A DNA stretch of 64,000 nucleotides from Dipetalonema caudispina (lineage: Eukaryota > Nematoda > Chromadorea > Rhabditida > Onchocercidae), in assembly GCA_013365325.1 (NCBI GenBank), contig JABVXV010000145.1, positions 83,132 to 147,131 of the forward strand, given 5' to 3'. Below are positions 34,654 to 48,400 of this stretch, one piece after another. A program made the position numbers and the translations under genes. The notes beneath the pieces were generated by a model. That model did no database searches and was not told the origin of the DNA. It worked only from the letters and a program-made list of their open reading frames with translations. The stretch's first letter is position 1, and the number at the start of each line of letters is the position of its first letter.

Positions 34654-37600
34654 ATGTCGAAAAGTAGTGATCAGATTGTGCTGGAAAGACGGCTCAAACC
34701 GATATATGGTATGCTTGATTGGTAATATTAGAAATGATATGGTCATATTTGAATTTTCCGAAGTAATTTTTTAAATTTCGAAGGTTTTCGTGAGGAAAAT
34801 TTATTTGCTTGAATAAATCCATACTTTGTAAGATGGAGATCATTTTACTATTTCACTTAAATAAAAATAAAAATATGAATGATTCAGATGCAATTGATGC
34901 AGGCAGTAACAAAAAAGCAATGCAGGAAGCGGACAAAGTCTTGAAGAAACATCCCACTACTCACTGTGCTAAGGTTTTGATTGTTTAATAGACTGAGTGA
35001 TTGACTAATTGGTTAGTTGAAATTATTTTCAGTTAATGCTTGTATAAGCGCAGGAAGCTTACTGTGGGTTAAGAGCATGAATGAAACGAGGTGGAATGTC
35101 AGATTAGAAGCTACTAACTTGAATAAACTTATCGTATGGTAGACAGTGCTAACGATTATTTCAGGAAAGTTGGTTGTTTCATATAGTAGAGGGAAACACT
35201 CAAAGTCTTTCCTTCCTACTTTTATTTTTTTACCCAAGTAAAAATTTTGTACAAAAAATTAATGTGAAATTACTTTCATGCATGTAATGGTTTCCTCAGA
35301 TATATGTTAAGTTTTTTTGAGGTTTTAAAAGCACTGGCTTTGATTCGCGCCGATCGTGTAAGTGAAGCGTGGCCATTGATCGATGAAGTTGAGTCAGTGA
35401 AAGATGATTTTGATGAAAATACTCTCCAAGCTTTGTGTCACTGTTTTAAGGTTTCGCTGAATTTATATCCTATCACCATTATCATAAGCCATTTTTATCT
35501 TTTTCCAGTGAAAGTTTGAGAAGGATATTTTATTTTAGGCAGTTTCATCTGTTTTTGCTTCAGAATACATTTTAGTGGTTTTGATCGCCCTTATAGTTGA
35601 CAGTGTTAAATTGATATCCTTTATTCGTATAATTACAGGAAGCTTATACTCCTGAAAGAATATCTATATTATACGAAAAGATTTGTGCTCGTTATCCCAA
35701 AAACGAACAGTACCTGACTCATTTATTTATGAGTTATGTTCGTGTACGAAATTATAAGCAGCAACAGAAGACAGCTTTGGCATTATATAAAGAATTTCAG
35801 CGAAATCCATACTATTTCTGGAATGTTATGAGTATCGTTATGCAGGTCAGTTTTTTTTTTCTTTTTACTACTTTACTGTTTAAAAAGCAGTTCTTTACTA
35901 ATTAAATAGATATATATTATGGTATTCAATATTATCCTGCAATATATTTAATGAATAAGATAGAACAGATGGTTCCAGCTGAATGTTACCTTTAACTAAG
36001 AAGATTTTTCCGAGTTAGATGTTTGCATTAGTGTATTTAATTACCACAATTTAAGCAAAGTTTGTTTGAAAATTGAAACTAGCATTTGGCATTTGACGCC
36101 GATGTCTTGGGGTCAAAAAAACTGCTCTACAAATTATCTCGCTTATTTTAGAATTGGCAACTATTTCAAAATAATTTGTTTTACCACTGACTTATGATTC
36201 TTGCTTTTTCGGTAAAGCTTCAAGTAATTTGCATTAATAAAAACTGCAGGCAATTACGGGGGATCAGAACTTGGCTCAATCAACACTGTATCCATTAGCT
36301 GAAAAAATGGTTACAAAAATGATCGAATCCAATTTAATACAAGCTGAGGCTGGTTTGTATTGCGAAGTTTCTGAATTCGGAACTTATTTTCGTGTGGATG
36401 TGAAGTTGAAATGGGATATTTTAAATTGTGCTTAAAGCATTTAATAGTTGTCTTTTTCAAACTTGAGATTATAATGTAAATTTAGGCGAAATTTTATCTT
36501 CTAAATTTCAGAATGTGATTTATACGTGCTTATCCTGGAAAATTCTGGACAGTATGCGAAAGCTGCGCTCTTTCTTGAAGGTATATACATTTCCCTCAAA
36601 TGTATGTACCTATGAACGGATTTAAATACATATATATGTTTATTGGTCATATTTTTCCGAAATTTTGAACAAAATTTTGGTGAGAGTAAAATGAACTGTT
36701 CGTTCGTTGGGCACAAGATACTATCCTCAAAGGATTTTTCTACAAATTGCAAAGATAATTGTAGCAGTGAAAAGCTTAATTTTTGAAGTATACTGTATTT
36801 TAGCAGATAGTTTGGCACGTCGACATATAAAACATCCCGCTCAGTTTTTGTTCTACAACATTTTAAGATTATATCAGCTGGAAGGCGATCACGGGACTGT
36901 TATTGAACGTAGTATCAATGAATTGAAGAATAAGTTAGTTTTCATTTCTCATAAGAGATGCATTTTTTCAAAACAGTTCCCATTAAATCTCACTGTGGAC
37001 TCTTTTTTTTATCAAAAATCTACATATTCAATTTGCAGTCCCGACGATTGGTCACTGTGGACGTTTTTGTTTGATTCAACATTTGCATCTGTGAAAAGTG
37101 TTGAAGAAGATGAAGCAAGAAAAAGGTGCAAGAGATGGCTGTTTTATTTAAACTTTGCCTTCCAAAAATTGGAAACATTCGTATTTCAACTGAAGTTCAG
37201 AAGTATTAGAATTGATAATTTTCCACTGCTTTGTTCAAGTTAGCACTCACTTTTTAGATTACTGGATAGAGTCATCGAACGAATTTTGTCACTAGTAGCC
37301 GAACCGTTGAATAAAATACTGTTGCGTGGACCATATCTTGCACGCCTGACATTCGTCAGGAAATTACTGGAAAATGAAATTGTAGCAAGCAGTTTATTAG
37401 ATACGCTTAAACTTAGTAAGTTACTTGTGCAACAAATCTCATAAATAATTTGGTTTCTTGGACAATTTTTGAAATTATTAAACTGTAATTAAAGATATTT
37501 CAATAATTTCGAAAATCCTCAATATATTTTTCGTAAGGAAAATTTACAGGTGATCCTCATGAGTATTTGTTTGAGTATATCCGTTTGTTCCACAGTAAAC

Positions 37601-40600
37601 CGTGCTGTTATGTTGATTTGAAGCCCTTTCTTTTCCTCATAAGAGATGATCAAGTTGATGGTTTTATGCAAAGGGTTTCGGATTTTATCACTATGTTGAA
37701 GGAAGAACATAATGAGGAGAAAGGAAAGGTAAGTGCTCTTGCAAAACTTTTAAATTTGTTTTTTGTTTTTTTGATTTTATTCCATTTACTTTATGCAACG
37801 ATCAGTGAACGCATTAAGAGAGAGATATTGGTAAAAGTGGATTCAATTTTTATTCTGAACTCAATCCGGATTTTTTGTTTATAGACCACAAGCGTACACT
37901 GGGCGGACATTGTATATCAGTGCTTACGACGGGGGTTAGGACTTCATGAGAAGCTATCAGCAGTTGAAAAAAGACGGGCTGTCACTTATATGGTCAAAAT
38001 GATTGATTGCTGTTCGGATTCTGATCTTGCTGCAGCTGTATATGCTCATCTTGCTGCAACTTTGTTGTGGGATTTGTATGCTGATAACGGTATGTTTATT
38101 TATGCTTAGGTTTCAAATAAATCGCTACAATATCTACCATTCGAAGATGGTAAATCGAAGCGTTTCGAGTATGAAAGGGATTATTTGTTTTTTTTTTTTG
38201 TGGTAATCTTTCATGTACCACTAAAATAAAATTAGAGGTCATGTATACCATTAGCAACTTATTAACTGCTTTAGAATATGTAAGGCGCAGGAATTTTGAA
38301 ATTTAAATCTTAGAATTTGAATGTTGGTTTCTATCATATCCAAGTACTATATTGTTATAGTTTCCATCGTTGGTGATCCTATCTCTGCTCATTATCTTAT
38401 CTTTTATCGTGAATTTAAAATGAGAAAAATATATTCTCATATTTTAAACATACAATTGAGCCCGATGAAATCGGTATACTACTCTACCGAACAGTATCCA
38501 AAATCGATGGTGCTAGTTTTCATTGGATCTAATTTCCAACTGCTTCAGGCAATAATACAAAATTTAGGAGATGCTGATGCATTATATGAGTTGATATTGC
38601 TGTTAGAATGGGTTGTTAAAAATCACCCATCGGATCCGATCAGTGCTATTGTTTTATGTAAAGCTTATTCATCTATTGGTGTTACAACTCAAGTGCAAAG
38701 GTTTATGCGTATTTTGGATATAAAATATATTCAAAGGGATACTTTAGGTTAATAAATTCATTTTACTTTCTCAAATAAGGAATCATTTCTGGATCTGATG
38801 TATATCTTTATACCTTACTACCGCAGTCTTTCTCAAAAAATAATTCAGAGTAGGGGCAATGAAGGTACCGTTACTGGAAAAATTATTTTTAAACGCAAGA
38901 AGATTGAAATTATAACCATCGCCTAATTTGATTGTGACAGATTTTTCAGGTTATCTTATTTATGGTCTGCTGGAGCAATATGGTAGGTTTAGTAGTGCTA
39001 TAATTCATTATACGGAACTTGCTGCTTTCTTCGATCAAACAGAAAAAGAGGTTTGTTTTATGTTTGGAATTTTTGTAGAGGCAGTACTTTGACCATATTT
39101 TTGGACATTTGGAGTCAAAAGTTCTAAAACCTTATATACAAATCTTAATCCAACAGCTAGGAATTGAGAAGATATCTTTCACTTGAAGCTTAATTTTTAA
39201 TGTTAGGGGTGCTAATTATTTTCTAGGCAAATAAGATTTGATTAGTGCTTTTCTGTGATTTTTTTGATTCCAGGTATCGGAATGTCTAACTACTGCTTAC
39301 AAAAATGGCAGCTTTTTGCAAGTGCCACGATTAGTTGAATTCCTCAATAAAATCAACAAGTCGTTCATTGCTGTCGGTGTTGACATACAAACCCGGGCGT
39401 TAAGTGCATGTTTTGCAGTTGATAAAGTTCAGCTTGTTGTTGATACTATGTACGGAGATGAGGAACCTATTGGTTAGTTTTTCTGCAACAATAATCACTA
39501 CTTTTCAGTAATCCTTGTAGAAATCCAAAAGAATTACTAGGAATTAAGATGCAGTTTGAAACTCACTGCTCGAGTGCTCTCTCTAGTTTACGTTATAAGC
39601 GTGAGTTTTGTCCTTGACTTACTCTTATATATACTTATTAATGGTTGAATGATGGCTAAGAATTATCGAATAATAGAAATATATTTGTGGGAAGTAAATA
39701 TATAGTGTTGGAAACATCTATTCGATAATAATTCCACAGTAATTAAATAAATAACTCTTTTTTTGATCAACTATAATTCTACATCAATTATGGACAAAAG
39801 ATTGTTGGAAAGTTTCAGATTTTCTTGCACTTGTGGATAATCGTGATTTCGGCATCATACCATCGTTTGATGCTAACAGAGAGCAGCAAAAGCTTAACGA
39901 AATGAAGCAACGTACGTACCATGAGCAGGTCGTAATTTATTTTTTAAAAATCATTAAATTTCGGAAATTTTATGAAGTTTATGGTATAGTCTTTCAAGTT
40001 TTAGTCATCTACAATAAGTATAGACTGATGTTTTCCAGTGTGACGCAATGAAATTGAGCCATTTGCTAATGAAATCAATAGCAGCTGTAGGTCATTCCAA
40101 ATGTACTCTAAAGAATTTGTCCATTTTTTTGGATCAACTTAAGAAGCATGTCGAGCATTGCAGGCAAACATATAAAGAGGACGACAGATTGGTAAGGTTA
40201 TTAAAAACTTTTAAATAAATTTAGTTTTGACCTTTTTGACTTCTAGTAGGAAATTTTACAATACTTTCTACATTTTCACAACATTTCTATGCTTTTTTCA
40301 AGACTTTGATTTTGTCGCAGATGTTGGTGTTATCCATTACTTTTTGCGTGTCGTAATGTTAAGGTATAACGTGCGGTTTTTACTATCATCATTTTGTAAA
40401 TTAATTAATAAACCGTGATTTCAGCCCAACTTGCTGCAGTCTCCACCACCAGTACATTTAAGCGAATTAATAAATACGCCAAAAATGGATTTACTGATGC
40501 TTTTATTAAAATCAGCATCAAGTGTGGTGGAATGTTCAGAACACATCATCTCATCTAATGTAAGCTAACGTTTTAGGAAGACAGCTTAATTAATATTTCA

Positions 40601-42471
40601 AGTTTCTCTTTTCGTATGTTTCAGTTGGATGTTCATGATTTGTCAAAATGAATAAATGACGGTAATACTATATCAGTTGAAGTGAATTAGTGTTTATGAA
40701 GAAAACAAAGCAACTTTGTTCACAAAATTAAGTACAAAACTGGAAGTGTGTGAGAGAAATGAATAGCTGTGTGATAATAACGTTTGGTGTTTCTCGATAC
40801 GTTTAAAAAACGACTTAAAATAAAAAAAAGGTTAATGCAAATGGAAGTATGTACTTATTGCGCTGAAATTAGAATTTATTAGCGCATTTTTCATCATTCA
40901 GTTATTAAACTTTCGTTCCAACGAACTGCCAGACTTGCTATTGCTTTATTTTATGATGAAAAATTAAATATGTTTTTTTAAGATTATTGAGCATGTTCAT
41001 GAGGAAAAATTGCTTCACTGTTTGCCAGATGTTGCCGAAGTTGAAGATTTAGTTATTGGTAGGTTGCTACTAGTTTTGAATTCATTTTTCATTTTTCTGT
41101 CTATTTTGAAAGTTGATTTAAGCCATTCGTTAATTTGGTTTGGTTATGATGCTGTCATTCTTTATGATTTGCATGAATTAAAGACAAAAAAATTTTTTGT
41201 TCACAAAAATAAGAGAAGTAAAACCCGAGCATTTTAAACTTGAAATTAGTTGCGCTTAATGAACTCTCTGCTACTTTGTTCAGATGTTACAATATGTTTC
41301 GAATATAATCATCATATAGTATTAGTTTAATATTAGTTGAAAAACTCTAAATCTCGCAATTTGGATTTCTAGCAATGCAGAAAATTTTGTGCATTATTGA
41401 AGTTCATAATTCCAATTGATCTCTTTTTTCCAGCTGTCGCTGCTTCAAATGTTGCTACGGGTGCACTCTGTTTTCATATAACATTACGGCACTGCAGTAT
41501 GGTGCTACAAGTTCTTTCATTTGCGCAGCTAATTGTTAAATTGTTGGAAATGGTTGTGGATAATATCTTTTCATTTTCACTTAGTCAGGGAGCTAGAAAA
41601 GGTAATTTCTCGAAGGTGAGTTCTGTTGCGAATTTCGTTAATAAAAGAGAATTTTCAAAACTATAACAAAAACTGAGTTCATTTGATAAACTAATCCTGA
41701 ATTTTTTTTATAAATGATTATACTGCAGTTGGTTTACATAGATCAGAATAAGTTTTAATTTATTTTTCCTAGTAACTTTAAATTCGTTGGAGATTGAAGT
41801 ATATTCAGTTGTATCGTATTTTTGCTCTAAAAGAATTTGAAGTGTAGTGTGTTTGCTCTCGACTGAAAGGATTGGAAGTGTATTTTTTTTTCGAGATTGG
41901 TAATATGGGATTTCTTCTCGCTTTTTCTTCTACACAACTTCACTATCCTTTTCCAGAACCAAAGAAAAAATGTTGTACTGAATAGGTTACATAAAGTACG
42001 GACATTGATCAATAAAGGTGTCACATCGATAAATACTCAATTATCTGATGTTCATGAATTGCTCAAAAGTGATGATCTCATCCCAGAAATTAGTAACGAT
42101 TATGACGAGGTAAACACACTTCAGGATATTCGACATATTCTTTACAATCGCTATAGGGAGTTACTTTTAAGAAATTCAGTTAATTTTGTCTCATAACTTG
42201 CAGCTGATTACAATACGCTGCTTCGGTTACATTGTAGCAAGATTTAGTCAGATAATAGCATCATGGCAGTTGGGATGGTATTGAAGCTAAATTTGTTCTT
42301 ATCTGATTGCTTATTTTAATGCTTTATTAAAATTATTGTTTTTAGGCAGTATGCATTATATTGCTCAAAGAGCAAGCCCAAGTCGACTCATCTATTATTG
42401 CCTCATATACGGATTCCATTATGGACATGCAAAAAACCGTAAAACGTATGCTAAATCAGTCGCAAGTTTGA
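34654..42471 (+). CDS. NAA25: N-terminal acetyltransferase B auxiliary subunit NAA25 (MDM20)
   Basis: Non-catalytic TPR subunit that binds NAA20 and the ribosome to form NatB, which acetylates Met-Asp/Glu/Asn/Gln N-termini. Twenty-one exons chain in frame to 940 residues (human 972): 34654-34708, 34888-34973, 35322-35450, 35639-35845, 36250-36352, 36512-36580, 36804-36933, 37039-37125, 37258-37415, 37550-37728, 37885-38089, 38568-38747, 38950-39050, 39274-39472, 39819-39928, 40039-40191, 40425-40559, 40983-41058, 41434-41615, 41957-42109 and 42346-42471. Landmarks: ERRLKPIYDAIDAGSNKKAM, EQYLTHLFMSYVRV, NPYYFWNVMSIVMQ, LRGPYLARL, HSKPCCYVDLKPF and DIKYIQRDTLGYL. The final exon ends in a helix (SYTDSIMDMQKTVKRML) resembling the human C-terminus. 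A 74-base open segment at 42204-42277 with splice borders would shift frame if included, so I left it out. Confidence 0.92.
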
Positions 42472-43329
42472 TGTTTTAGAATTAAATTACGGTTTTCATA
42501 TTTTATTTGTAAATATCATGCTGTTTCGACGTCATTTCCTTCCTGTGCTTTTTTAGGAATGATTAATTTGTATTTCAGTTTCTTATATGTTATAGCAACA
42601 CGTCATTTTAGTGAAGAAAATTCGATTTTAACATTTCAGCTATTCGTTTCAAGCTACGGTAAATTCCTTTGAGAAAAAGACAAAATGTAATGCCTTTTTT
42701 CATTGTTTCATAATTTAAAAAATGAGTCGATACAAACTAGTTCCCAGAAAATTTGTCAAGTCATTTTTTTTTTTTTGGAATTGTTTTTGGTATTTACCTG
42801 TAACTAATAATAGTAGGCGTTTGTGCGAACTGTTTAGTGAATTTTCAAGAATTTGTGAAAAACAAGTTTATACAGCGTTGTTCGGAGGCTTTTATTTTTA
42901 TGCTGGATCAGACGGCGTTATGGTTTGTGTATTTGATGATCTATTTCTTATCGCATGTGGTATTTCATGCTTGATTTGTTCATATTCGAGTTTGCACGGG
43001 GAACTAAAACAGATAAATCGAATACGAAATCATATCGGCGTCACACTGTAGATGTATGAGATTCTACTGCTTCTTTATGTCTTTAGAAGAGGCAAAAAAC
43101 TTGCAGAAGATTTGGAGTTGAAAGCCTGATTCAAAGACATCAAGTCGTTTATTCGATCGGGAGTCCTCAGGACTGAGAATACAATCTCCAGAATGGACGG
43201 AGTTAAAGACTACTTTTGAATCTCCTTCCTATTCTCTCGCAATATGCAACATTTCTGGGTGATAAATTTATCAGAAACAAATATACAGGGACAAATGCAT
43301 ATGCAGAAAGCATGTACATTCATCATCAC
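42472..43329. other. Convergent 3' flanks of NAA25 and SPT4
   Basis: AT-rich 3' flanks of two convergent genes. The 109-codon open frame at 42722-43051 lacks domains. TTTATT at 43148-43153 (AATAAA on the minus strand) is a plausible SPT4 polyadenylation signal, about 180 bases after its stop. Confidence 0.5.
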
Positions 43330-44277
43330 TTAGCTGTTTTGGGTCATATCGCGCATGCTAGGTTTGTAACGGATATTTTGCGCCTTTAATTCTTGAACTA
43401 TATGAGATGGTAAAGTACCGGACACCGAAACTGCGTAAATTCCTTTCACCTAAAAGACTAGTTTGTAATCCGGGAATTCTCGAAAGAAGGTAAAATAATT
43501 GACCATATATAAAAATATTAGTCGAATTACTTCAAGAGCAACAGCTTACTTTGCGGTTGATTTTTTGCCATTTGCATACCCAGGACTCCTCTGGTACCGT
43601 CGCAGCTATCATTCCATCAAAATTTGAGCTGCAATGGGTATTTTGCTAGGTTACAAAAAATTCTGCAAGTTTTTTAAAAATTGAGACATATATTCAGTTT
43701 GCGTAGCTTCCATTTAGTAACTGGCCTTATTTCTGAATTTTCGTTTGTATGGGCATGAACTAAAGGTAACACGTAAGGAATGTTTCACTACACCCATCAA
43801 TGGTACTTCATAGCATTTGGCACTTACTATTTTATTCCAGCTTTATCTAGTTTCGGCCCAGAAACTGTCATGCTCATACAAAAATTCAAACTGTCAAATC
43901 TGGTTTGATGAAAATAGCGAAATAGATCGAAGTTTGCCTTGACCCAGGATTAAGATACTTCCGGCCTCACCTTATGACCAGATGCAACTAAGTAGGAACT
44001 AGTACAGTAAAATCTGCAATGATATGCGACAGAAAAGTATATGAAAAAGCAAGCGCAATATACCATCTTCCGGGTAGCTTAAAATCCTCGAGAACCCTAA
44101 TTATTCAATGACTTACCTAGTGCATTCGCTAACTTTTTCTTCATCGCCCTTCATCCCCAAATACCTTTCACAATTATCACAACCGTCTAATTCAAACTGT
44201 TCAACACTCTTTATCATTGAACATAGTAAACAAGCCCGCAAATTACGCAAATCACGAGGTATACTCTCCACTGACAT
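43330..44277 (-). CDS. SUPT4H1: Transcription elongation factor SPT4
   Basis: Small zinc-binding subunit of DSIF (SPT4-SPT5), which controls promoter-proximal pausing and processive elongation by RNA polymerase II. Three exons chain in frame to 119 residues (human 117): 44117-44277, 43550-43628 and 43330-43449. The sequence is unmistakable: [61 protein letters not shown] and [20 protein letters not shown]. The C4 zinc finger is complete (CLLC and CDNC). The ATG follows an acceptor by a single base, pointing to trans-splicing. It lies about 1.15 kb downstream of SRRT on the same strand, so it could be the second gene of an operon. The C-terminal tail (MRDMTQNS) differs from the human one. Confidence 0.96.
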
Positions 44278-44278
44278 T

Positions 44279-44285
44279 CTGAAAA
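44279..44285 (-). other. Candidate trans-splice acceptor of SPT4
   Basis: TTTTCAG on the minus strand with the ATG starting 1 base after it. No start could lie in an upstream exon without changing the well-matched N-terminus, so spliced-leader addition here is the simplest reading. Confidence 0.6.
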
Positions 44286-45426
44286 GTGCAACCAGTTAAA
44301 TTACATGAAATGTAGTATTAACCCCAAAATAACCTGATCCTTCTCTTTACCATTTGCATTTCATTAAGCACAATTATTACTATGTGCAAATCAAATGTTT
44401 GAAGCTGCTGCATTTTTCAAGAATCCTCTCGTGTTGCCATTTTCTTGCTGTTAGTATAAAGATAAAAATTCCACAATCCTAGAAAACTTTTTTATGCCTC
44501 TATAAAGATACTACCGGACAGGTAGTCATCGAATGGAACATTAAACATGTTGCAATGCAAAAAATATGTGATGTCATGATCTCTGTTCTTGCTTTATACC
44601 AAATAAAGAAAATTAAAGAAAACAAATACTTATCAAGTTATCAACGACTTTACCGAAAGGAACCAACAAGAAAAAGATATTTTCTTTTAATACAAACGTT
44701 TTTTTGAATATAAAATTAAAATAAAAATTTGCTGCAACAATCAGAAGAGTAGTAAAAAGTATCATTAACGCAGCAGAACCAAAGAAAAAAGGAACAAGGA
44801 GGTGCACCAAACAATTTGCCATTCCTGCTCTACCAGCAAAATATCAAAATTTGTTAATTGTAAGCAATGAACCTTTACCTGAATTATTCCAATGATTTTT
44901 AATAGATACCTGCCTGGAAGAGCTTATGCAACACCTTGTTCCTGATACAGCAAAAGTTCTTTTATTTATTTTTACTGCTTTTAAAATATTCAATACGGGT
45001 CAACAAAGTACAGTGCTCCCGAGTTATATTCGAGAGGAGAATATGATCATGTGATCCAAGGAAAATCAGTATATGCACGGTCACCAGAGAAAACTTGACC
45101 AGATCCAAAATACCGAGAATAACTATGTCCAAAAGCAACAACGTCTCGGTAATATCGGGAAGAATGCAAAAAAGATTTTAAGGAATCTTTGCAGTAAGAG
45201 TTTCTGGCTAGGTCGGTTACTGCGGTAGAACGAACACTCTATCGAAATTTAACTGATCAAAAGTATTAGTTGATGGGAAACAAAATATTATAGGTTTCTA
45301 TCTCTGATTTCCGAAAAAAAAAATTTCCATTCGGATATCTAGTGAGAATTTTGAAAATAATCTGATTAAGAGTGGATCAAAATGAAAACAACATCCATTT
45401 TCACTTGAGTAATTTTTGGTTTAAGT
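44286..45426. other. SRRT-SPT4 intergenic region
   Basis: About 1.1 kb between two same-strand genes. It contains a minus-strand 69-codon open frame (44613-44822) whose first 35 residues are strongly hydrophobic (FFFGSAALMILFTTLLIVAA). I recognise no family, and such frames arise by chance in AT-rich DNA, so I do not call it a gene. Confidence 0.4.
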
Positions 45427-48400
45427 TCAGAAAATATCTTCCGGTGCATCGAGGTCTTTGTATGTGACTGGCTCGCGTGGGTCACGGCGTCCAGTTCCCG
45501 ATGATGATTCCCAATATCGGGATGTTCCTCCACGATCGTAGCTTCGGTTACCGTACGAACTAACATATCGTCCACCACTACTGCCACCAGTATTACGCTC
45601 ATAACCACCACGACGATCACGATCACCGTACGATGAGTTTCCACCACCTCCAGTCGTCCGACCTCGATCACCATCATAGTCTGAAAACCGAGCAGAATAA
45701 GAGAAACATAAATTACCGCCCCCATTCCCTCTTCACAATTATGAAAAACATCGAATCAAAATATATTCCACTTGGCAGTATATATGCTTCATGAGGACCC
45801 TAAAACCTAAAAATCTAAAGTTCCCATAAACTTTTTTTTAAGTTTTAGAAAGAGTACCACGTTCACGTTCACGTCGTTCTTCTCGTGGTGGTGCTACTTG
45901 CGGACTTGCTTGAGCAGGTTTCACCTCCAAATTTTGCGGTCGTTTCGAGTCAGTCAAATAATTGTTAAAATAAACTACCTGCAAAGAAACTGTTTATTTA
46001 AAATAAGTTCTGATTCTTGATTCTTAATGAATATGCCAAAGAATATTATTCAGGATGTTAACCGAAATCAGTAAAAATGAACCTCTTGTCGAACTTGATC
46101 CAATTTTTCGCCATGTTTAGTTGTAAGATGTTTCCGTATGAATTCGGGTCCTTTAAATTTTTTCCCTGACAATGGACATAACCATTTGTCCTTGGCTAAT
46201 TCAACGCAATTAGCTGTGATAAATGACTCCACTTCCCTTTAAAAATAGTTCTTCAAAAAAAACTTCCGAAACTTCAGGCAGTTTAATTTGAAGTTTCAAA
46301 AGATAGAAACGTGTATCGGCAAAATCGAGCTGTTTAATAAAATATAGCAACCAAATTTTTCTCGATAATGAAATCGCTTTGTTAGAGTTACATCCACAAC
46401 TGTTAAGCAGTTGAAAACTTAAAATTTACAAAAGAAAAAAATTCTCACTTTTCGGTATCTTTTCTACCCAAACTGTCCAATTCCGATTCACTTAATGAAG
46501 TTTCACTCATCAGAGCCGTTTCTATTCGATTATTGAATCCAGTAATGAAATCAGTAACGAATTTTTGCGCAACCAACGTTTTACCGTTGTCATCAGTTCC
46601 CCACTGTGATGCAGATGGCGGCGCCCCACGAACGTGCATCATCCCGCATCTGAAGATCATGAAAACTTATAATGTTAAACATAACATGGTTCAGGCGAAC
46701 TGCTCAGTGAACTAAATGACTAATATTTCATTTCCTTTATAGCTTTTTCTAGGATTTAAAATCTCCAAAGCGTGAAAGTCCAAACTAAAAAATAACTCTG
46801 CTAAGTGTGCCAAACTTTTACCCAACACACCGTAAGTGTATTGCCGATATCTACAAATAAGAACAAAGATCAAGATGAGCAAACCTGTTTGGCATTACAT
46901 CCTCATTAGGATATTCGCCGTGATTATAGAAATCAATAGAATGTACAATGCGGAGATAAGTTATAATTCGATCAAGTCTTGCGATCAACGCATCATCGCG
47001 TTGAAATGGAACTTTTTGGTCCTCTTCAATGATACCTTCTGTAATCAAATATTTCCCACTTTTTTATTACTGTTGGTTACATGTTGGTTACATAAGTCCC
47101 TTCTTACTTTATTTTTGCTTAAATGATTGTACTCATCTAACAATGTACTTAACTATATGAGAGCAGAACTAAAATCCCGAATTTCACCGTGCATTATATT
47201 TGTAAAAAAAAAGAAAAAGTATGAGCTCCAAAATATTTCGCTTACAAACTTCGGTGGTATTCCCTTCTGTATTCCAGACAGACAAAATACTCACCACTTG
47301 AAATGCCCAGTAATTCTTCCTCCTCAGCACTCGCTTCTTCGATGAGAAAATCAGTAAGATTCTTTAGCAATGGATTCTGACTTTGGGCTACAACATCCAG
47401 TTCAAAGCTGCTTTGACGTTCTTCTTGATTTTCCGATTGATACAGACCATTCTGAAAAAAAAAAAGACCTGAAATATAAAACCTTTCCAATGACATCTTC
47501 TACGATTTGTTTATAAAATGCAAAATGTGTGGACAGACCACAAACTTCATCATTATGAAATTTTCATGAAAGTGTTCCATAAAAAGGTAAAAAAACCTAC
47601 CTTTTTATCGTATAAAGCAGTAAGCTTTGCCGCTTGTCGTAGATCATTTTGAGCGACTTGTTTATGCCCCGTTATACCATTTACGGACCGCACACGACGG
47701 GCTATATCTCGATTTATCACTGCACCTAGGTCGCACTCCTTTATCTGCATATAAAATGTTAAAGTTTTATAAGAAGTAACCTTTGGTGCATTTTTCGAAT
47801 CTAACAAAATCATACGATGTGGCAAACAGGACTTTCCCCAAGATCATTTAAAACAAAATATGAATACTAGTAGCTCTTATGTCGCCAAGCAAAATCACTA
47901 GTATAAAATATCACTTGCTCCAATAAATTTAAACTAAAAAACAGTAGGAAATCACTAACACGAACGCTATTCAAATTCCAGCAAATTTCTTTAATATTGA
48001 CATCTCGTCTGAATGTTACCCAGCCACGCCGATAGAATTTCCGATCCGGTACTGGATCTGCAAGCCCAACCCGCAAAAATCCAGGAAATCGTTTACATGC
48101 CTGCAAATGCTTGACTGACTGCTAAAGTTTCAACGATTTCTGAATATCCCAGTGTAAATAAAACCATCTAGCTCTTCATACCATGACATTAGTTTCACAA
48201 ACTTCACTGCAAACTGAGAGGAAAGGAACCGTTTCAATTTCTTCCATGGTAATATTCGGTGCAACATTCCGAAGGAAAATACTCGAAGTTTTATGCAGCA
48301 ACATTTTCTTCTTTTGCCGACCCACCTCCTCTTCGTTTTTAACGCTTTCTTCATTTCCAGCTAAGAATTCAGGACATTTTTCTTGGAGACGGATGAATAA

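Noticed and set aside
38321..38567. 5' half of the open frame that continues into NAA25 exon 12
   Set aside because: Family similarity and incoming phase both require the acceptor AATTTAG at 38561-38567; upstream residues are intron.
42722..43051. 109-codon plus-strand open frame
   Set aside because: Phe/Ser/Tyr-rich AT translation without domains, located in the convergent 3' flanks.
44613..44822. 69-codon hydrophobic minus-strand open frame
   Set aside because: It could be a small membrane protein, but there is no known family, no good acceptor and no conserved feature. Mentioned only with the operon idea.
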